In this document: positions 43,203 to 51,552 of the stretch, piece after piece
Layout of the letters: every line of letters starts with the position of its first letter
Position numbering within the stretch: position 1 is the stretch's first letter
Assembly (NCBI RefSeq): GCF_003932855.1
Contig: NZ_RQYZ01000001.1
Coordinates: 310,001-374,000 of the forward strand
Direction: 5' to 3'
DNA from: Tessaracoccus sp. OH4464_COT-324
Lineage (GTDB): Bacteria; Actinomycetota; Actinomycetes; Propionibacteriales; Propionibacteriaceae
Length of the DNA: 64,000 nt
The notes under the pieces: model-generated
Database searches by the model: none
What the model was told of the DNA's origin: nothing
The model's input: only the letters and a program-made list of their open reading frames with translations
Made by a program: the position numbers and the translations under genes

Positions 43203-44148
43203 TCGTTCCATCCACTCGGGGCCACTACAGGTGGGCGAGCGGGTTACTCTGACCGACACCAAGGGCCGGCGAAAGTCGCTCGTGCTCAGGGAGGGGGCCG
43301 TATGGCACACCACCAAGGGCGCCGTCGCGCACGACGACCTCATCGGCGGCCCGGAGGGCGTTGTGATTCGTTCCGCGGGCGGGATGGAATACCTAGCCTT
43401 CAGGCCCATCATGCATGAGTACATGGTGAGCATGCCCCGCGAGGCGGCGATTATCTACCCCAAGGACGCGGCGCAGATCGTGATGTGGGCGGACATCTTC
43501 CCCGGGGCCCGGGTGCTGGAGGCGGGAGTTGGCTCCGGATCGCTCACCCTGGCGCTGCTCCGCGCGATCGGCGGGCACGGCCAGCTGTACAGCTACGAGC
43601 GGCGGCAAGAGTTTGCCGAAGTGGCCAGAAAGAATGTCGAGACCTTCCTGCGCGGCCCCCAGGAGAACTGGCGGCTGACCGTCGGTGACCTGGTGGAGAG
43701 CATCACCGACGAGCCGATCGATCGCGCGATCCTGGACATGCTGGCGCCCTGGGACTGCGTGGCTGCCGTGGCCGAGCGGCTCGTCGCGGGCGGGATACTG
43801 TGCTGCTACGTCGCGACAACAACGCAGCTCGGCCGGGTGGCGGACACCTTGCGCGCGCACGGCGGCTTCACAGAGCCGACCATGACCGAGACGACGGTGC
43901 GCGACTGGCACGCCGAAGGCCTGGCCATCCGACCGGGTCACGGCTCAACGGGACACACCGGCTTTCTCCTGACCTCTCGGCGGCTGGCTCCTGGACAGCA
44001 GGCGCCGATGCGCAAGCGACGCCCCGCTCCCGGTGCCTATGGGGCCGACTACGTCGGCCCGCGGCCGAAGAACGTGCCGGAAAGCCTAGGAGGAACTCCT
44101 GCGCGGCCAGCCGAAGCGGTAGATCAGTCGCCAGCCGAACAAGAATAG
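43195..44148 (+). CDS. trmI: tRNA (adenine-58-N1)-methyltransferase TrmI
   Basis: Makes m1A58 in the T-loop of tRNAs. The 317-residue protein has an N-terminal beta domain and a Rossmann methyltransferase domain: VLEAGVGSGSLTLALL (SAM), LDMLAPWDC (catalytic Asp region) and GHTGFLLTSRRL. The tail is long and acidic/Pro-rich. In most actinobacteria trmI is followed by arc/mpa, dop, pup and prcBA; here only prcBA follows. Its last 63 bases overlap the convergent DUF3054 gene. Confidence 0.92.
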   Translation: MTDRSIHSGPLQVGERVTLTDTKGRRKSLVLREGAVWHTTKGAVAHDDLIGGPEGVVIRSAGGMEYLAFRPIMHEYMVSMPREAAIIYPKDAAQIVMWADIFPGARVLEAGVGSGSLTLALLRAIGGHGQLYSYERRQEFAEVARKNVETFLRGPQENWRLTVGDLVESITDEPIDRAILDMLAPWDCVAAVAERLVAGGILCCYVATTTQLGRVADTLRAHGGFTEPTMTETTVRDWHAEGLAIRPGHGSTGHTGFLLTSRRLAPGQQAPMRKRRPAPGAYGADYVGPRPKNVPESLGGTPARPAEAVDQSPAEQE

Positions 44149-44442
44149 GGCGAGGAAGCTGCTCCCGACCAGGATGAACGATAGGGGAGCGGTGCCGCCT
44201 GCCAGTACTCTCAAGGCGACGCCGCCCAGCGAGGTCACGAGCCAGACCACCGAGCCAGCGCGGAAGCCGTAGCCTTGATCACCGAGTGCGGCTACGACTA
44301 TCCAAGCCAAAACGGCGGCGACGGCGAACGGCCACAAAGCGGCTAGGATGCCTGACAGGTCGTAGCCGTGGCTGCGGCGTCCGATGGCCACGAATAGGAT
44401 TACTAGCGCCATGTCAATGGCAAATGGAACCACTCGCATCAT
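44086..44442 (-). CDS. DUF3054-family membrane protein
   Basis: A 118-residue membrane protein with four hydrophobic segments (AIDMALVILFVAIGR at the start, then LWPFAVAAVLAWIVVAAL, VVWLVTSLGGVALRVL and LSFILVGSSFLALFLFGW). The pattern fits DUF3054, a family of unknown function common in actinobacteria. ATG 44442 is chosen because a TATAGT box lies exactly 7 nt upstream, implying leaderless translation; GTG 44451 is the alternative. The gene is convergent with and overlaps trmI, and its promoter faces the prcB ribosome site. It occupies the place where arc, dop and pup are usually found. Confidence 0.75.
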   Translation of the reverse strand: MMRVVPFAIDMALVILFVAIGRRSHGYDLSGILAALWPFAVAAVLAWIVVAALGDQGYGFRAGSVVWLVTSLGGVALRVLAGGTAPLSFILVGSSFLALFLFGWRLIYRFGWPRRSSS

Positions 44443-44470
44443 GGTCGCCACTATAGGAGGGTTAGGGCCG

Positions 44471-45262
44471 ATGGAAGTATTCGGGGGCTACTCTGCCGTT
44501 GGCGGTGGCTCGTCGTTCTTTGAGTTGGTGGGCGGGTTTCCTGCTGCAAGTCGCGTGAAGGGCGCGCCCCACGGCACGACCATCCTGGCGGCAGGCTACC
44601 GCGACGGCGTGGTGATGGTCGGGGACAGGCGAGCCACCGTCGGCAATCAAATCGCGCTGCACGACGTCGAGAAAGTCTTCGGGGCTGATGAGCGGTCCAT
44701 CATCGGCGTAGCGGGTGTGGCCGGTCCGGCGGTTGAGTTCGTGAAGCTGTTTCAGGTCGAGCTGGAGCATTTCGAGAAAGTTGAGGGGCTGCCGCTCAGC
44801 TTCGACGGCAAGGCCAACCGACTCAGCTCGATGCTGCGCGCCAGCCTCGCCGACGCCCTACAGGGTTTGGTGGTTCTGCCCCTGTTCATCGGCTGGGATG
44901 ATGAGCAGCGACGCGGCCGCATATTCTCCTACGACGCGACGGGCGGGCGCTACGAAGAGGAGTCTTTCGCCGCCGTCGGTTCCGGCGCGTCCTACGCGAA
45001 GTCCGCGCTGAAGAAGCTGCATGATCCCGACGCGGACGAGCTGACCGCGGTCACTTGCGCGCTGCAGGCTCTGTTCGATGCGGCCGATGACGACGCCGCC
45101 ACCTCAGGCTTGGATCTCACCCGCGGGATTCTGCCGGTGGTGATGCGCGCCTCCGCCGCGGGGGTGGTGCGCTGGTCGGAGGCCGGCGTCGACGAGGTTG
45201 CGCGGCGCGTAGTCGAGCAACGTTCCGTGCGTTTCGGCGGCCCGAGGGGGGCTGCGCTGTGA
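44471..45262 (+). CDS. prcB: 20S proteasome beta subunit
   Basis: Catalytic subunit of the actinobacterial 20S proteasome. The 263-residue protein has a 35-residue propeptide ending APHG, exposing the nucleophile Thr36 (TTILAAGYRDG). Active-site partners are visible: MVGDRRATVGN (Asp) and VEKVFG (Lys). The C-terminal part is complete. ATG 44471 has GGAGG at 44457-44461. It overlaps prcA by 4 bases. No pup, dop, mpa or pafA is next to it. Confidence 0.94.
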   Translation: MEVFGGYSAVGGGSSFFELVGGFPAASRVKGAPHGTTILAAGYRDGVVMVGDRRATVGNQIALHDVEKVFGADERSIIGVAGVAGPAVEFVKLFQVELEHFEKVEGLPLSFDGKANRLSSMLRASLADALQGLVVLPLFIGWDDEQRRGRIFSYDATGGRYEEESFAAVGSGASYAKSALKKLHDPDADELTAVTCALQALFDAADDDAATSGLDLTRGILPVVMRASAAGVVRWSEAGVDEVARRVVEQRSVRFGGPRGAAL

Positions 45263-45939
45263 GCATGCCGTTCTATGTGTCGCCGGAACAGCAGATGCTG
45301 GACCGCGCGGAGTTTGCCCGAAAGGGCATCGCCCGCGGCCGCTCCGTGGCGGTGTTCAAGGCCGAGCTGGGAATCGTCGCCGTGGCCGAGAACCGCTCCA
45401 CCACGCTGCACAAGGTATCCGAGATCTATGATCGCATCGCCTTCGCCGCCGCCGGGCGCTACCACGAGTTCGAGGCGCTGCGGGTGGCGGGCATCCGGCA
45501 GGCAGACCTGCGTGGCTACGCCTACGACAGGTCCGACGTTTCGGCCAGAAATCTCGCAGGTTCGTACTCCCAGCTGCTCGGTTCTGCGTTTGCTTCGGGC
45601 AACGACAAGCCCTTCGAGGTGGACCTGATTCTCGCAGAGCTGGGCGGGGTCCCCAGCGACGACGTGCTTTATCGGATCTCCTACGACGGTGTGATCAGCG
45701 ACGAGGACCAGTTCGCCGTGGTCGGGGGCGATGCTGAGCGGATCGCGCATTCTTTCGAGACCTCCTTCACGCCGACGATGCCGCTGCCCGAGCTCCTGAA
45801 GCTGGCCGCCGGCGTGCTCAACCCGCAGCAGCCGTTGAACGCTGGGCAGCTTGAGGTGGCGCTGCTCGACCGGGAGAGCGGGCGTCGGCGCACCTTCCGC
45901 AGGGTCGCGGTTAGGCAGATCGAGGAACATCTGGCGTGA
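45259..45939 (+). CDS. prcA: 20S proteasome alpha subunit
   Basis: Gate-forming outer ring subunit of the 20S proteasome. The 226-residue protein starts with the typical alpha signature (MPFYVSPEQQMLDRAEFARKG) and continues through VAVAENRSTTLHKVSEIYDRI. It has no catalytic Thr, as expected. The start is GTG 45259, overlapping prcB. Its C-terminus is followed directly by tyrA (4-base overlap) rather than pafA. Which ATPase or tag feeds the particle cannot be read from this locus. Confidence 0.93.
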   Translation: MSMPFYVSPEQQMLDRAEFARKGIARGRSVAVFKAELGIVAVAENRSTTLHKVSEIYDRIAFAAAGRYHEFEALRVAGIRQADLRGYAYDRSDVSARNLAGSYSQLLGSAFASGNDKPFEVDLILAELGGVPSDDVLYRISYDGVISDEDQFAVVGGDAERIAHSFETSFTPTMPLPELLKLAAGVLNPQQPLNAGQLEVALLDRESGRRRTFRRVAVRQIEEHLA

Positions 45940-47009
45940 CTCTTCGGGTGTTGATCATTGGCGCCGGACTGGTGGGCACGTCGCTGGGCATGGCGCTCAC
46001 CTCCGCGGGCTGCGACGTCGTGCTGTCAGACGCGGTGGGTGCGCACGCGGTGGTGGCTGCCGGTCTCGGCGCGGGACGGGTCGGGTTGCCGGGAGGCGAC
46101 GAGGTGGATCTCGTGGTGGTGGCTACTCCGCCGGATGCGATCGCCCCCGTAGTGGTGGACTCCCTGAACCGCTATCCGGTCGCGGTGGTCACGGATGTTG
46201 GCAGCGTAAAGGCGCCCATCATGCGGCGGGTCGGTGAGCTGGCCGGAGAATTGGCCGCCCGTTATGTGCCGTCGCATCCGATGGCCGGCTCACAGTTCAC
46301 CGGTCCGCTCACCGCCTCGGGTCAACTGTTCGTGGATCGAACCTGGGTGATCACGCCCGCTCCGGGCAATTCCCCCGAGTCGGTGGCGCGGGTCGTCGAG
46401 TCCGCGGAACTTGCGGGCGCGCACGTGCTGGTGATGGACGCGGAGCGTCACGACGAGGCCGTGGCCCAGGTCAGCCACGTTCCGCACCTGATGAGCATCC
46501 TGACGGCCTCGCATCTGCGCGCAGTTCCCGGCGAGCATCTCAGGCTGGCGGGCCAAGGAATCCGCGACGTCACGCGCATCGCCGGCTCAGACCCTAGACT
46601 GTGGCGCCAGATCATCACCGCGAACGCGCGAGCCATCCGTGCGGAGCTGGCTGAGGTTGCGGATGATCTGCGCTACCTCATCGAGGTGCTGGATCAGCCG
46701 GAACGGCTGGAGGGTTTCCTTGGCCTGGGCAGGGATGGAGCGAATGCACTCCTCGTGAAGCACGGCGCCGAGCCGTTGGACGTCTGGCAGGTGATCGTCG
46801 AAATCCCCGACGAGCCGCGCGCCCTGGCACGCCTGTTCACCGACATCGGCGATGCGGGTTTCAACGTGGAGGACTTCGAATTGCAGCACGATCCGGCACG
46901 TGAGGTGGGTTACCTGACCATCGTGGTCGGGCGGGAGGTCGCGGAGCAGTTCCGCGAGACCCTGGAGGTCCGCGGGTGGGTGACCGCGTCGGCTATGAGG
47001 AAAGGTTGA
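45936..47009 (+). CDS. tyrA: Prephenate dehydrogenase with ACT domain
   Basis: Converts prephenate to 4-hydroxyphenylpyruvate (tyrosine branch). The 357-residue protein has a Rossmann NAD(P) loop (IIGAGLVGTSLGMAL), VVATPPDAIAP, VTDVGSVKAPI, VPSHPMAGSQFTG, and a helical C-domain. Residues ~275-350 form an ACT-like regulatory domain (VIVEIPDEPRALARLF), probably for tyrosine feedback. GTG 45936 overlaps prcA. cmk follows after one base, an order (tyrA-cmk-der) common in actinobacteria. Confidence 0.92.
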   Translation: MTLRVLIIGAGLVGTSLGMALTSAGCDVVLSDAVGAHAVVAAGLGAGRVGLPGGDEVDLVVVATPPDAIAPVVVDSLNRYPVAVVTDVGSVKAPIMRRVGELAGELAARYVPSHPMAGSQFTGPLTASGQLFVDRTWVITPAPGNSPESVARVVESAELAGAHVLVMDAERHDEAVAQVSHVPHLMSILTASHLRAVPGEHLRLAGQGIRDVTRIAGSDPRLWRQIITANARAIRAELAEVADDLRYLIEVLDQPERLEGFLGLGRDGANALLVKHGAEPLDVWQVIVEIPDEPRALARLFTDIGDAGFNVEDFELQHDPAREVGYLTIVVGREVAEQFRETLEVRGWVTASAMRKG

Positions 47010-47010
47010 G

Positions 47011-47658
47011 ATGGATTCGTTGTTGATCGCCATCGACGGGCCGAGCGGCTCAGGAAAATCGACGACGGCGCGACTGCTTGCCGCACGGCACGGGTTGGGC
47101 TACCTGGACACCGGGGCGATGTATCGGGCAGCGACCGCGGGGTTTCTCGCCGAGCAGATCGGCGATGAGGGTCTCGTGGACTACGTGGCGGGTGCGGAAC
47201 TTCTGATCGGCTGCAGCGTTGAGGGCAACCGGGTGCGCATCAACGGCCGCGACGTCACGGAGGAGATCCGCGAGCCACGCATCTCGGCGATGGTGTCGCG
47301 CGTGGCAACCAACCTGGAGGTCCGGCGGCTGCTCACTCAGCGAATGCGCCAGATCATCGACGCGCACGGGCGCCGGATTGTCGTGGAGGGCCGGGATATC
47401 ACCACGGTGGTGGCCCCGGACGCCGACGTGCGGGTGCTTCTCGTCGCTGACCCGGATGCGCGGGTGGCGCGCCGCGAGGCTGAGCTGGCGGGCAGGGCGG
47501 GTCGGGCGGACGTGGTAGATCAGGTGTTGCGCCGCGACCGAGACGATTCGACGGTGTCGAACTTCACGGAAGCAGCGGAGGGTGTGACTGTCATCGACTC
47601 CACCTTCATCCCGCCCGACGAGGTGGTCGCTCGGATTGAGGAGCTGATTGATGTCTGA
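47011..47658 (+). CDS. cmk: Cytidylate kinase
   Basis: Phosphorylates CMP/dCMP. The 215-residue protein has the P-loop (IAIDGPSGSGKSTTAR), YLDTGAMYRAAT, the CMP-binding insert, EGRDITTVVAPDADV and a LID region (LRRDRDDS). It starts one base after tyrA and overlaps the next small gene by 8 bases. In many actinobacteria der follows directly; here a NIF3-type gene and an opposite-strand ABC-F gene intervene. Confidence 0.95.
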   Translation: MDSLLIAIDGPSGSGKSTTARLLAARHGLGYLDTGAMYRAATAGFLAEQIGDEGLVDYVAGAELLIGCSVEGNRVRINGRDVTEEIREPRISAMVSRVATNLEVRRLLTQRMRQIIDAHGRRIVVEGRDITTVVAPDADVRVLLVADPDARVARREAELAGRAGRADVVDQVLRRDRDDSTVSNFTEAAEGVTVIDSTFIPPDEVVARIEELIDV

Positions 47659-47995
47659 GCGGCTTGACGTGCTGGTGAGCTATGTCCCGCAGTCCGATAC
47701 TGCGCTGGTGCTTCGTGCGCTGTTTGAGGCCGGGGCCGGCGAGATCGGCGCCTACCGGGAGTGCGCCTTCATAACGCCGGGCACCGGCCAATTCCGGCCC
47801 TTGGCGGGAGCCAATCCGACGATCGGCAGCGTCAACGAGTTGGAGTACGTGGCGGAGAACCGGATCGAGGTCACCTTCCCCCGGCGCATCAGGGCGCAGG
47901 TGGTTGCGGCGCTGCGCGCGGCGCATCCCTACGAGGAGCCCGCGTTCCACGTCGTCGAGAACGTCGCCAGTCATCCTGCGGACGATTCGTCCTAG
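47651..47995 (+). CDS. Stand-alone NIF3-like (PII-fold, YqfO middle) domain protein
   Basis: A 114-residue protein with the layout of the small domain inserted in NIF3/YqfO proteins: VSYVPQSDTALVLRALFEAGAGEIGAYRECAF, here running from the start, then TPGTGQFRPLAGANPTIG and RIEVTFPRRI, ending AAHPYEEPAFHVV. This alpha/beta fold resembles CutA1/PII proteins. The NIF3 metal-binding halves are missing, so it is a single-domain version. ATG 47651 overlaps cmk by 8 bases; its end overlaps the convergent ABC-F gene by 4 bases. Function unknown. Confidence 0.85.
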   Translation: MSERLDVLVSYVPQSDTALVLRALFEAGAGEIGAYRECAFITPGTGQFRPLAGANPTIGSVNELEYVAENRIEVTFPRRIRAQVVAALRAAHPYEEPAFHVVENVASHPADDSS

Positions 47996-49557
47996 TCAGC
48001 TGAACTTCCGGTGCTTGCGGGCGGCGGGGATTCGTGCAGTCGCCCGGCTTCAAGGTGCCAGGCCTGGTGGAGGTCCAACTCGGAGAGGAAGTGTTCATCG
48101 TGACTGACAACGACGATTGCCCCGGGATAGACCAGCAATGCTTGAGTTAGTTGCGCGACCGACTCGCGGTCTAGGTTGTTGGTGGGCTCATCCAGGATGA
48201 GCAGCTCCGGCGGAGGATCCGCCAGCAGTATCGTGGCGAGCGCCACCCGAAACCGTTCTCCGCCGGAGAGGGTATTGACCGGGCGGCTCAGCATCGGGCC
48301 GCGGAGCAGAAAGCGAGCCAGCAGAGCGTGGGTGTCCTGCGGAGGCCTGGGGGAGGAGCCGTGCACCGCGTCGAACACCGTCGCCGACGGCAGAGTCAGT
48401 CGCTGATCCAGGTATCCCACGCGCCCGGTGGCGGTGTCTCGGGCAAGCCGAAGCATCGTCGATTTTCCGGAGCCGATGGCTCCGGTGATCCCCACCCTGT
48501 CGCCGCCCAAGATGGGGATGCGCTGGTCGGCGGTGACGAGTTCCGCGAGTCGTCGGCCCTTGGCGCGGGCGAGGTCGATCATCGGGATGCGGATGGCGTC
48601 GTCGGATCGAAGTCGGGATTCGGCCTCCGCCAGCTGTTCGCGGGCTTCGCGAACCTTCCTGGCAGAGGCAGCAACCCGATTGGCGCGCCGGGCAAGGGCC
48701 GCGCGTTTCTCCGTCGGATCGCTCGGATGAGACTTGCCTGGGCCGAACCGGGCGCTTGACTGTCGCGTCGCGCGGGCGGTCGCCGTGGCCATATGGTTCA
48801 TGTTCCTGCGCTCGGCCCGCAGTTTTGCGCTGGCTTCCCGAACGTCGCGCTCAGCGGCCGCGTCGCGAAGCCTGCGGTTCAACAGGAAAGCGGTGTAGTT
48901 TCCGCCGAAGACCTCGGCGCCTGCATCGTGCAACTCGACGATCTCGTCCATCTGATCGAGTAGTTCGGTGTCGTGGCTGACCAGAATCAGCTGTCCCCGC
49001 CAGGCCCGCACCACGTCGAGCAAAGCCGCTCGGGCGGCTCGATCCAGGTTGTTGGTTGGTTCGTCGAGCAGCGCGAGTCGGGCATCGGCCAAATCGAGAC
49101 CAGCCATCGCCACCTGGATCAGCTCACCGCCGGAGAGCGTTTCCGAGGCCCGTTCCAGGGCTCCCGGAGAGGTGAGACTGGGTACTCGGGCGGCCAACAG
49201 TGCATTGGCACGGGATTCGAGATCCCAACGGCCGGACACCAACTCGTAGTCTGCCGCGTCCACGCTGCCCGCTTCGATTCTGCGCAGCGCGGCGAGCGGT
49301 TCTGCGACGCCGAGCAACTCGGCGACGGTTGTGTCTCCGTGTTGCAGAAGGTCCTGGCTGAGACGCGCGGCGGACGGTGCGGTTACTCTGCCCTGCGTCG
49401 GGGACAATTCGCCGACGATGAGCCGCAGTAGCGTGGTTTTTCCGCTGCCGTTTCGGCCGATGATGCCTGTGCGGCGTGCGCTGAGGACGAGGCTGATGTT
49501 GGAAAGCAAAGGCCGATCGCCGTAGGCGAAGCTGAGGTTTGAAATGACTACAGACAT
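47992..49557 (-). CDS. ABC-F family ATPase (ribosome-associated type)
   Basis: A 521-residue soluble protein with two ABC ATPase domains and no membrane segment. Domain 1: Walker A GRNGSGKTT, signature LSGGE, Walker B LALLDEPTNNLDR. A charged linker (~residues 230-330, ERRNMNHMATATARATRQ) follows, then domain 2: GAIGSGKST, LSGGERFRVAL, LLILDEPTNNLDR. ABC-F proteins bind the ribosomal E site; some give antibiotic protection (macrolide/lincosamide/pleuromutilin types) and others act in translation control. I cannot tell which subgroup this is. The ATG at 49557 has GGAG upstream. It sits between cmk and der, divergent from der. Confidence 0.88.
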   Translation of the reverse strand: MSVVISNLSFAYGDRPLLSNISLVLSARRTGIIGRNGSGKTTLLRLIVGELSPTQGRVTAPSAARLSQDLLQHGDTTVAELLGVAEPLAALRRIEAGSVDAADYELVSGRWDLESRANALLAARVPSLTSPGALERASETLSGGELIQVAMAGLDLADARLALLDEPTNNLDRAARAALLDVVRAWRGQLILVSHDTELLDQMDEIVELHDAGAEVFGGNYTAFLLNRRLRDAAAERDVREASAKLRAERRNMNHMATATARATRQSSARFGPGKSHPSDPTEKRAALARRANRVAASARKVREAREQLAEAESRLRSDDAIRIPMIDLARAKGRRLAELVTADQRIPILGGDRVGITGAIGSGKSTMLRLARDTATGRVGYLDQRLTLPSATVFDAVHGSSPRPPQDTHALLARFLLRGPMLSRPVNTLSGGERFRVALATILLADPPPELLILDEPTNNLDRESVAQLTQALLVYPGAIVVVSHDEHFLSELDLHQAWHLEAGRLHESPPPASTGSSAD

Positions 49558-49718
49558 GAGAGCTCCAGGGACGCGTTTCGATGCGCCGGAGCGGATGCTC
49601 GACGACGCGGGTCAGGCGCGGAGAGCCAAGTACATGTCGGTTTCCGTTTCCTCGGGAATACGTGACCTTCAGGATACCCGGTAGACTTGGTCGGTCGCAA
49701 TCAGTTTTAGGAGCGCCA
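49558..49718. promoter_or_regulatory. Divergent ABC-F/der promoter region
   Basis: About 160 bases with no gene. A TAGACT -10-like box at 49682-49687 faces der, with TTAGGAGCG as ribosome site before GTG 49719. I see no leader peptide for the ABC-F gene, although inducible ABC-F resistance genes often have one. Confidence 0.4.
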
Positions 49719-51083
49719 GTGACCGATGTATTTGCCGACGAGTTCGAGGAGAAGGTCATCAAACCTGTCGTGGCCGTGGTCGGTCGCCCCAACGTGGGAA
49801 AGTCGACGCTGGTCAACCGGATTCTGGGTCGCAGGGCTGCGGTTGTTCAGGATCAGCCCGGCGTCACCCGTGACAGGGTGAGCTACGACGCAAACTGGAA
49901 CGGTAAGGACTTCATCGTCGTGGACACCGGCGGCTGGGTCTCCGACGCCAAGGGCATGGCCGCGATGATCGCGGACCAGGCGGAACTCGCCATCGCCGCA
50001 GCCGATGCGGTGCTGTTCGTTGTTGACGCCACCGTTGGAACGCTGGATGAGGATGAGGCCGTTGTACGGGTGCTGCGCCGGAGCAAGAAACCCGTGATTC
50101 TGGCAGCGAACAAGGTTGACGACCAGCGACACGAGGCGATGGCCGCGAGCATGTGGAATCTCGGGTTGGGGGAGCCGCACCCGGTCTCCGCGCTGCACGG
50201 CCGGGGATCGGGCGATCTGCTCGACGCCCTCCTCGCTGTGCTGCCGGAAGCTCCGCAATCACCCGAAGTGCAGGAAGCTGGGCCGCGCAGGGTGGCCATC
50301 GTCGGTAAGCCGAATGTGGGCAAGTCGTCCCTGCTGAACAAACTCTGTGGTCAGCAGCGGTCGGTGGTCTCCGACGTGTCCGGCACCACCGTCGACCCTG
50401 TGGACGAGATCGTCGAGGTGGGCGGCAACGTCTACCACTTCATCGACACCGCGGGCATCCGACGCCGGGTGAAGGAGGCTAGCGGGCACGAGTACTACGC
50501 GAGCCTCCGGACTCAGGCGGCAGTTGAGCGTGCTGAAGTGTGCATCATGGTGATCGATGCATCCGAGCCGATCACGGATCAGGACCTGCGGATACTCAGC
50601 TTCATCGAGGACGGCGGGCGGGCGCTCGTGATCGCGTTCAACAAATGGGATCTGACCGACGAAGAACGTCGCCGCTATCTGGAGCGCGAAATTGATCGGG
50701 ACCTGGTCGCCTTCCACTGGGCACCCACCGTGAACATTTCCGCGCTCACCGGCCGCAATATCGACCGACTGTCCAAGGCCATTGAGGAAGCCGCGGCGGG
50801 TTGGGAGACCCGCATACCCACCGGTAAACTCAACGCTTTCCTCGGTCGTCTCGCGGCTGCGCATCCGCACCCGTTGCGTGGCGGGAAGCAACCACGCATC
50901 CTCTTCGGCACCCAGGCACACAATTGCCCTCCCACCTTCGTGCTGTTCACCTCTGGGCAGATGGACGCTCAATACACCAGGTTCGTGGAGCGGAGGCTGC
51001 GGGAGGACTTCGGCTTCCGTGGTTCGCCGGTACACGTCGAAGTTCGCGCCCGGGCTAAGCGCAGCGAACGCGAGAAACGGTAG
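49719..51083 (+). CDS. der: Ribosome biogenesis GTPase Der (EngA)
   Basis: A tandem-GTPase factor for 50S subunit assembly. The 454-residue protein has G domain 1 ([26 protein letters not shown]), G domain 2 ([31 protein letters not shown]) and a C-terminal KH-like domain ending in a basic tail. GTG 49719 is chosen over an in-frame start far upstream (49581) because of the ribosome site and family alignment. It is followed by tRNA-Pro about 75 bases later. Confidence 0.93.
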   Translation: MTDVFADEFEEKVIKPVVAVVGRPNVGKSTLVNRILGRRAAVVQDQPGVTRDRVSYDANWNGKDFIVVDTGGWVSDAKGMAAMIADQAELAIAAADAVLFVVDATVGTLDEDEAVVRVLRRSKKPVILAANKVDDQRHEAMAASMWNLGLGEPHPVSALHGRGSGDLLDALLAVLPEAPQSPEVQEAGPRRVAIVGKPNVGKSSLLNKLCGQQRSVVSDVSGTTVDPVDEIVEVGGNVYHFIDTAGIRRRVKEASGHEYYASLRTQAAVERAEVCIMVIDASEPITDQDLRILSFIEDGGRALVIAFNKWDLTDEERRRYLEREIDRDLVAFHWAPTVNISALTGRNIDRLSKAIEEAAAGWETRIPTGKLNAFLGRLAAAHPHPLRGGKQPRILFGTQAHNCPPTFVLFTSGQMDAQYTRFVERRLREDFGFRGSPVHVEVRARAKRSEREKR

Positions 51084-51158
51084 CCAAAACTGCTGGTCAG
51101 CTCCGAGTGGCGTTGACGGCTTGGATGCGCTAAAGTTTCACCTCGGACCGAGGTCCAT

Positions 51159-51232
<74 letters not shown>

Positions 51233-51237
51233 CGCCG

Positions 51238-51271
51238 GCCTTGGTGGGTGGCATCACTCACCAAGGCTTTT
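51238..51271 (+). terminator. Terminator after tRNA-Pro
   Basis: GCCTTGGTGGGTG (51238-51250) pairs with CACTCACCAAGGC (with one G-T pair), followed by TTTT, six bases after the tRNA. Confidence 0.85.
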
Positions 51272-51499
51272 CTTCGCAGCAAGAGCCATTCGCGGCTGCT
51301 GACTGTTCGCACATCCTTGGGCTTCGTGGGGCAGGAGAATCTATTGTTAACGGTTCTGCATCTTGTGCCCGGGCAACCGGACCGGTAGGGTCTCCCACTC
51401 CGGCCATAACGCCAGCGGCTCTCCGTGGCTGGGCCCCGGTTTCACCTGCCTGGAATGGGGCATGGCCGTCGCTCTGCGAGCGGTGTTGATTGGCGGTAG
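51272..51499. other. Intergenic region with no visible gene
   Basis: About 230 bases between the tRNA-Pro terminator and the terminator of the minus-strand sensing operon. I see no coding signature on either strand and no repeat. Confidence 0.4.
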
Positions 51500-51538
51500 A
51501 AAAGAGTTGGGGCCGCAGGCTTGTGCCGCGGCCCCAAC
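51500..51538 (-). terminator. Terminator of the roadblock-PAS-PhnD-like operon
   Basis: A perfect 11-bp stem (51506-51516 with 51528-51538); on the minus strand it is followed by TCTTTTC. It lies just beyond the stop codon of the PhnD-like gene. Confidence 0.85.
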
Positions 51539-51552
51539 CTCCGTAGAGAGGA

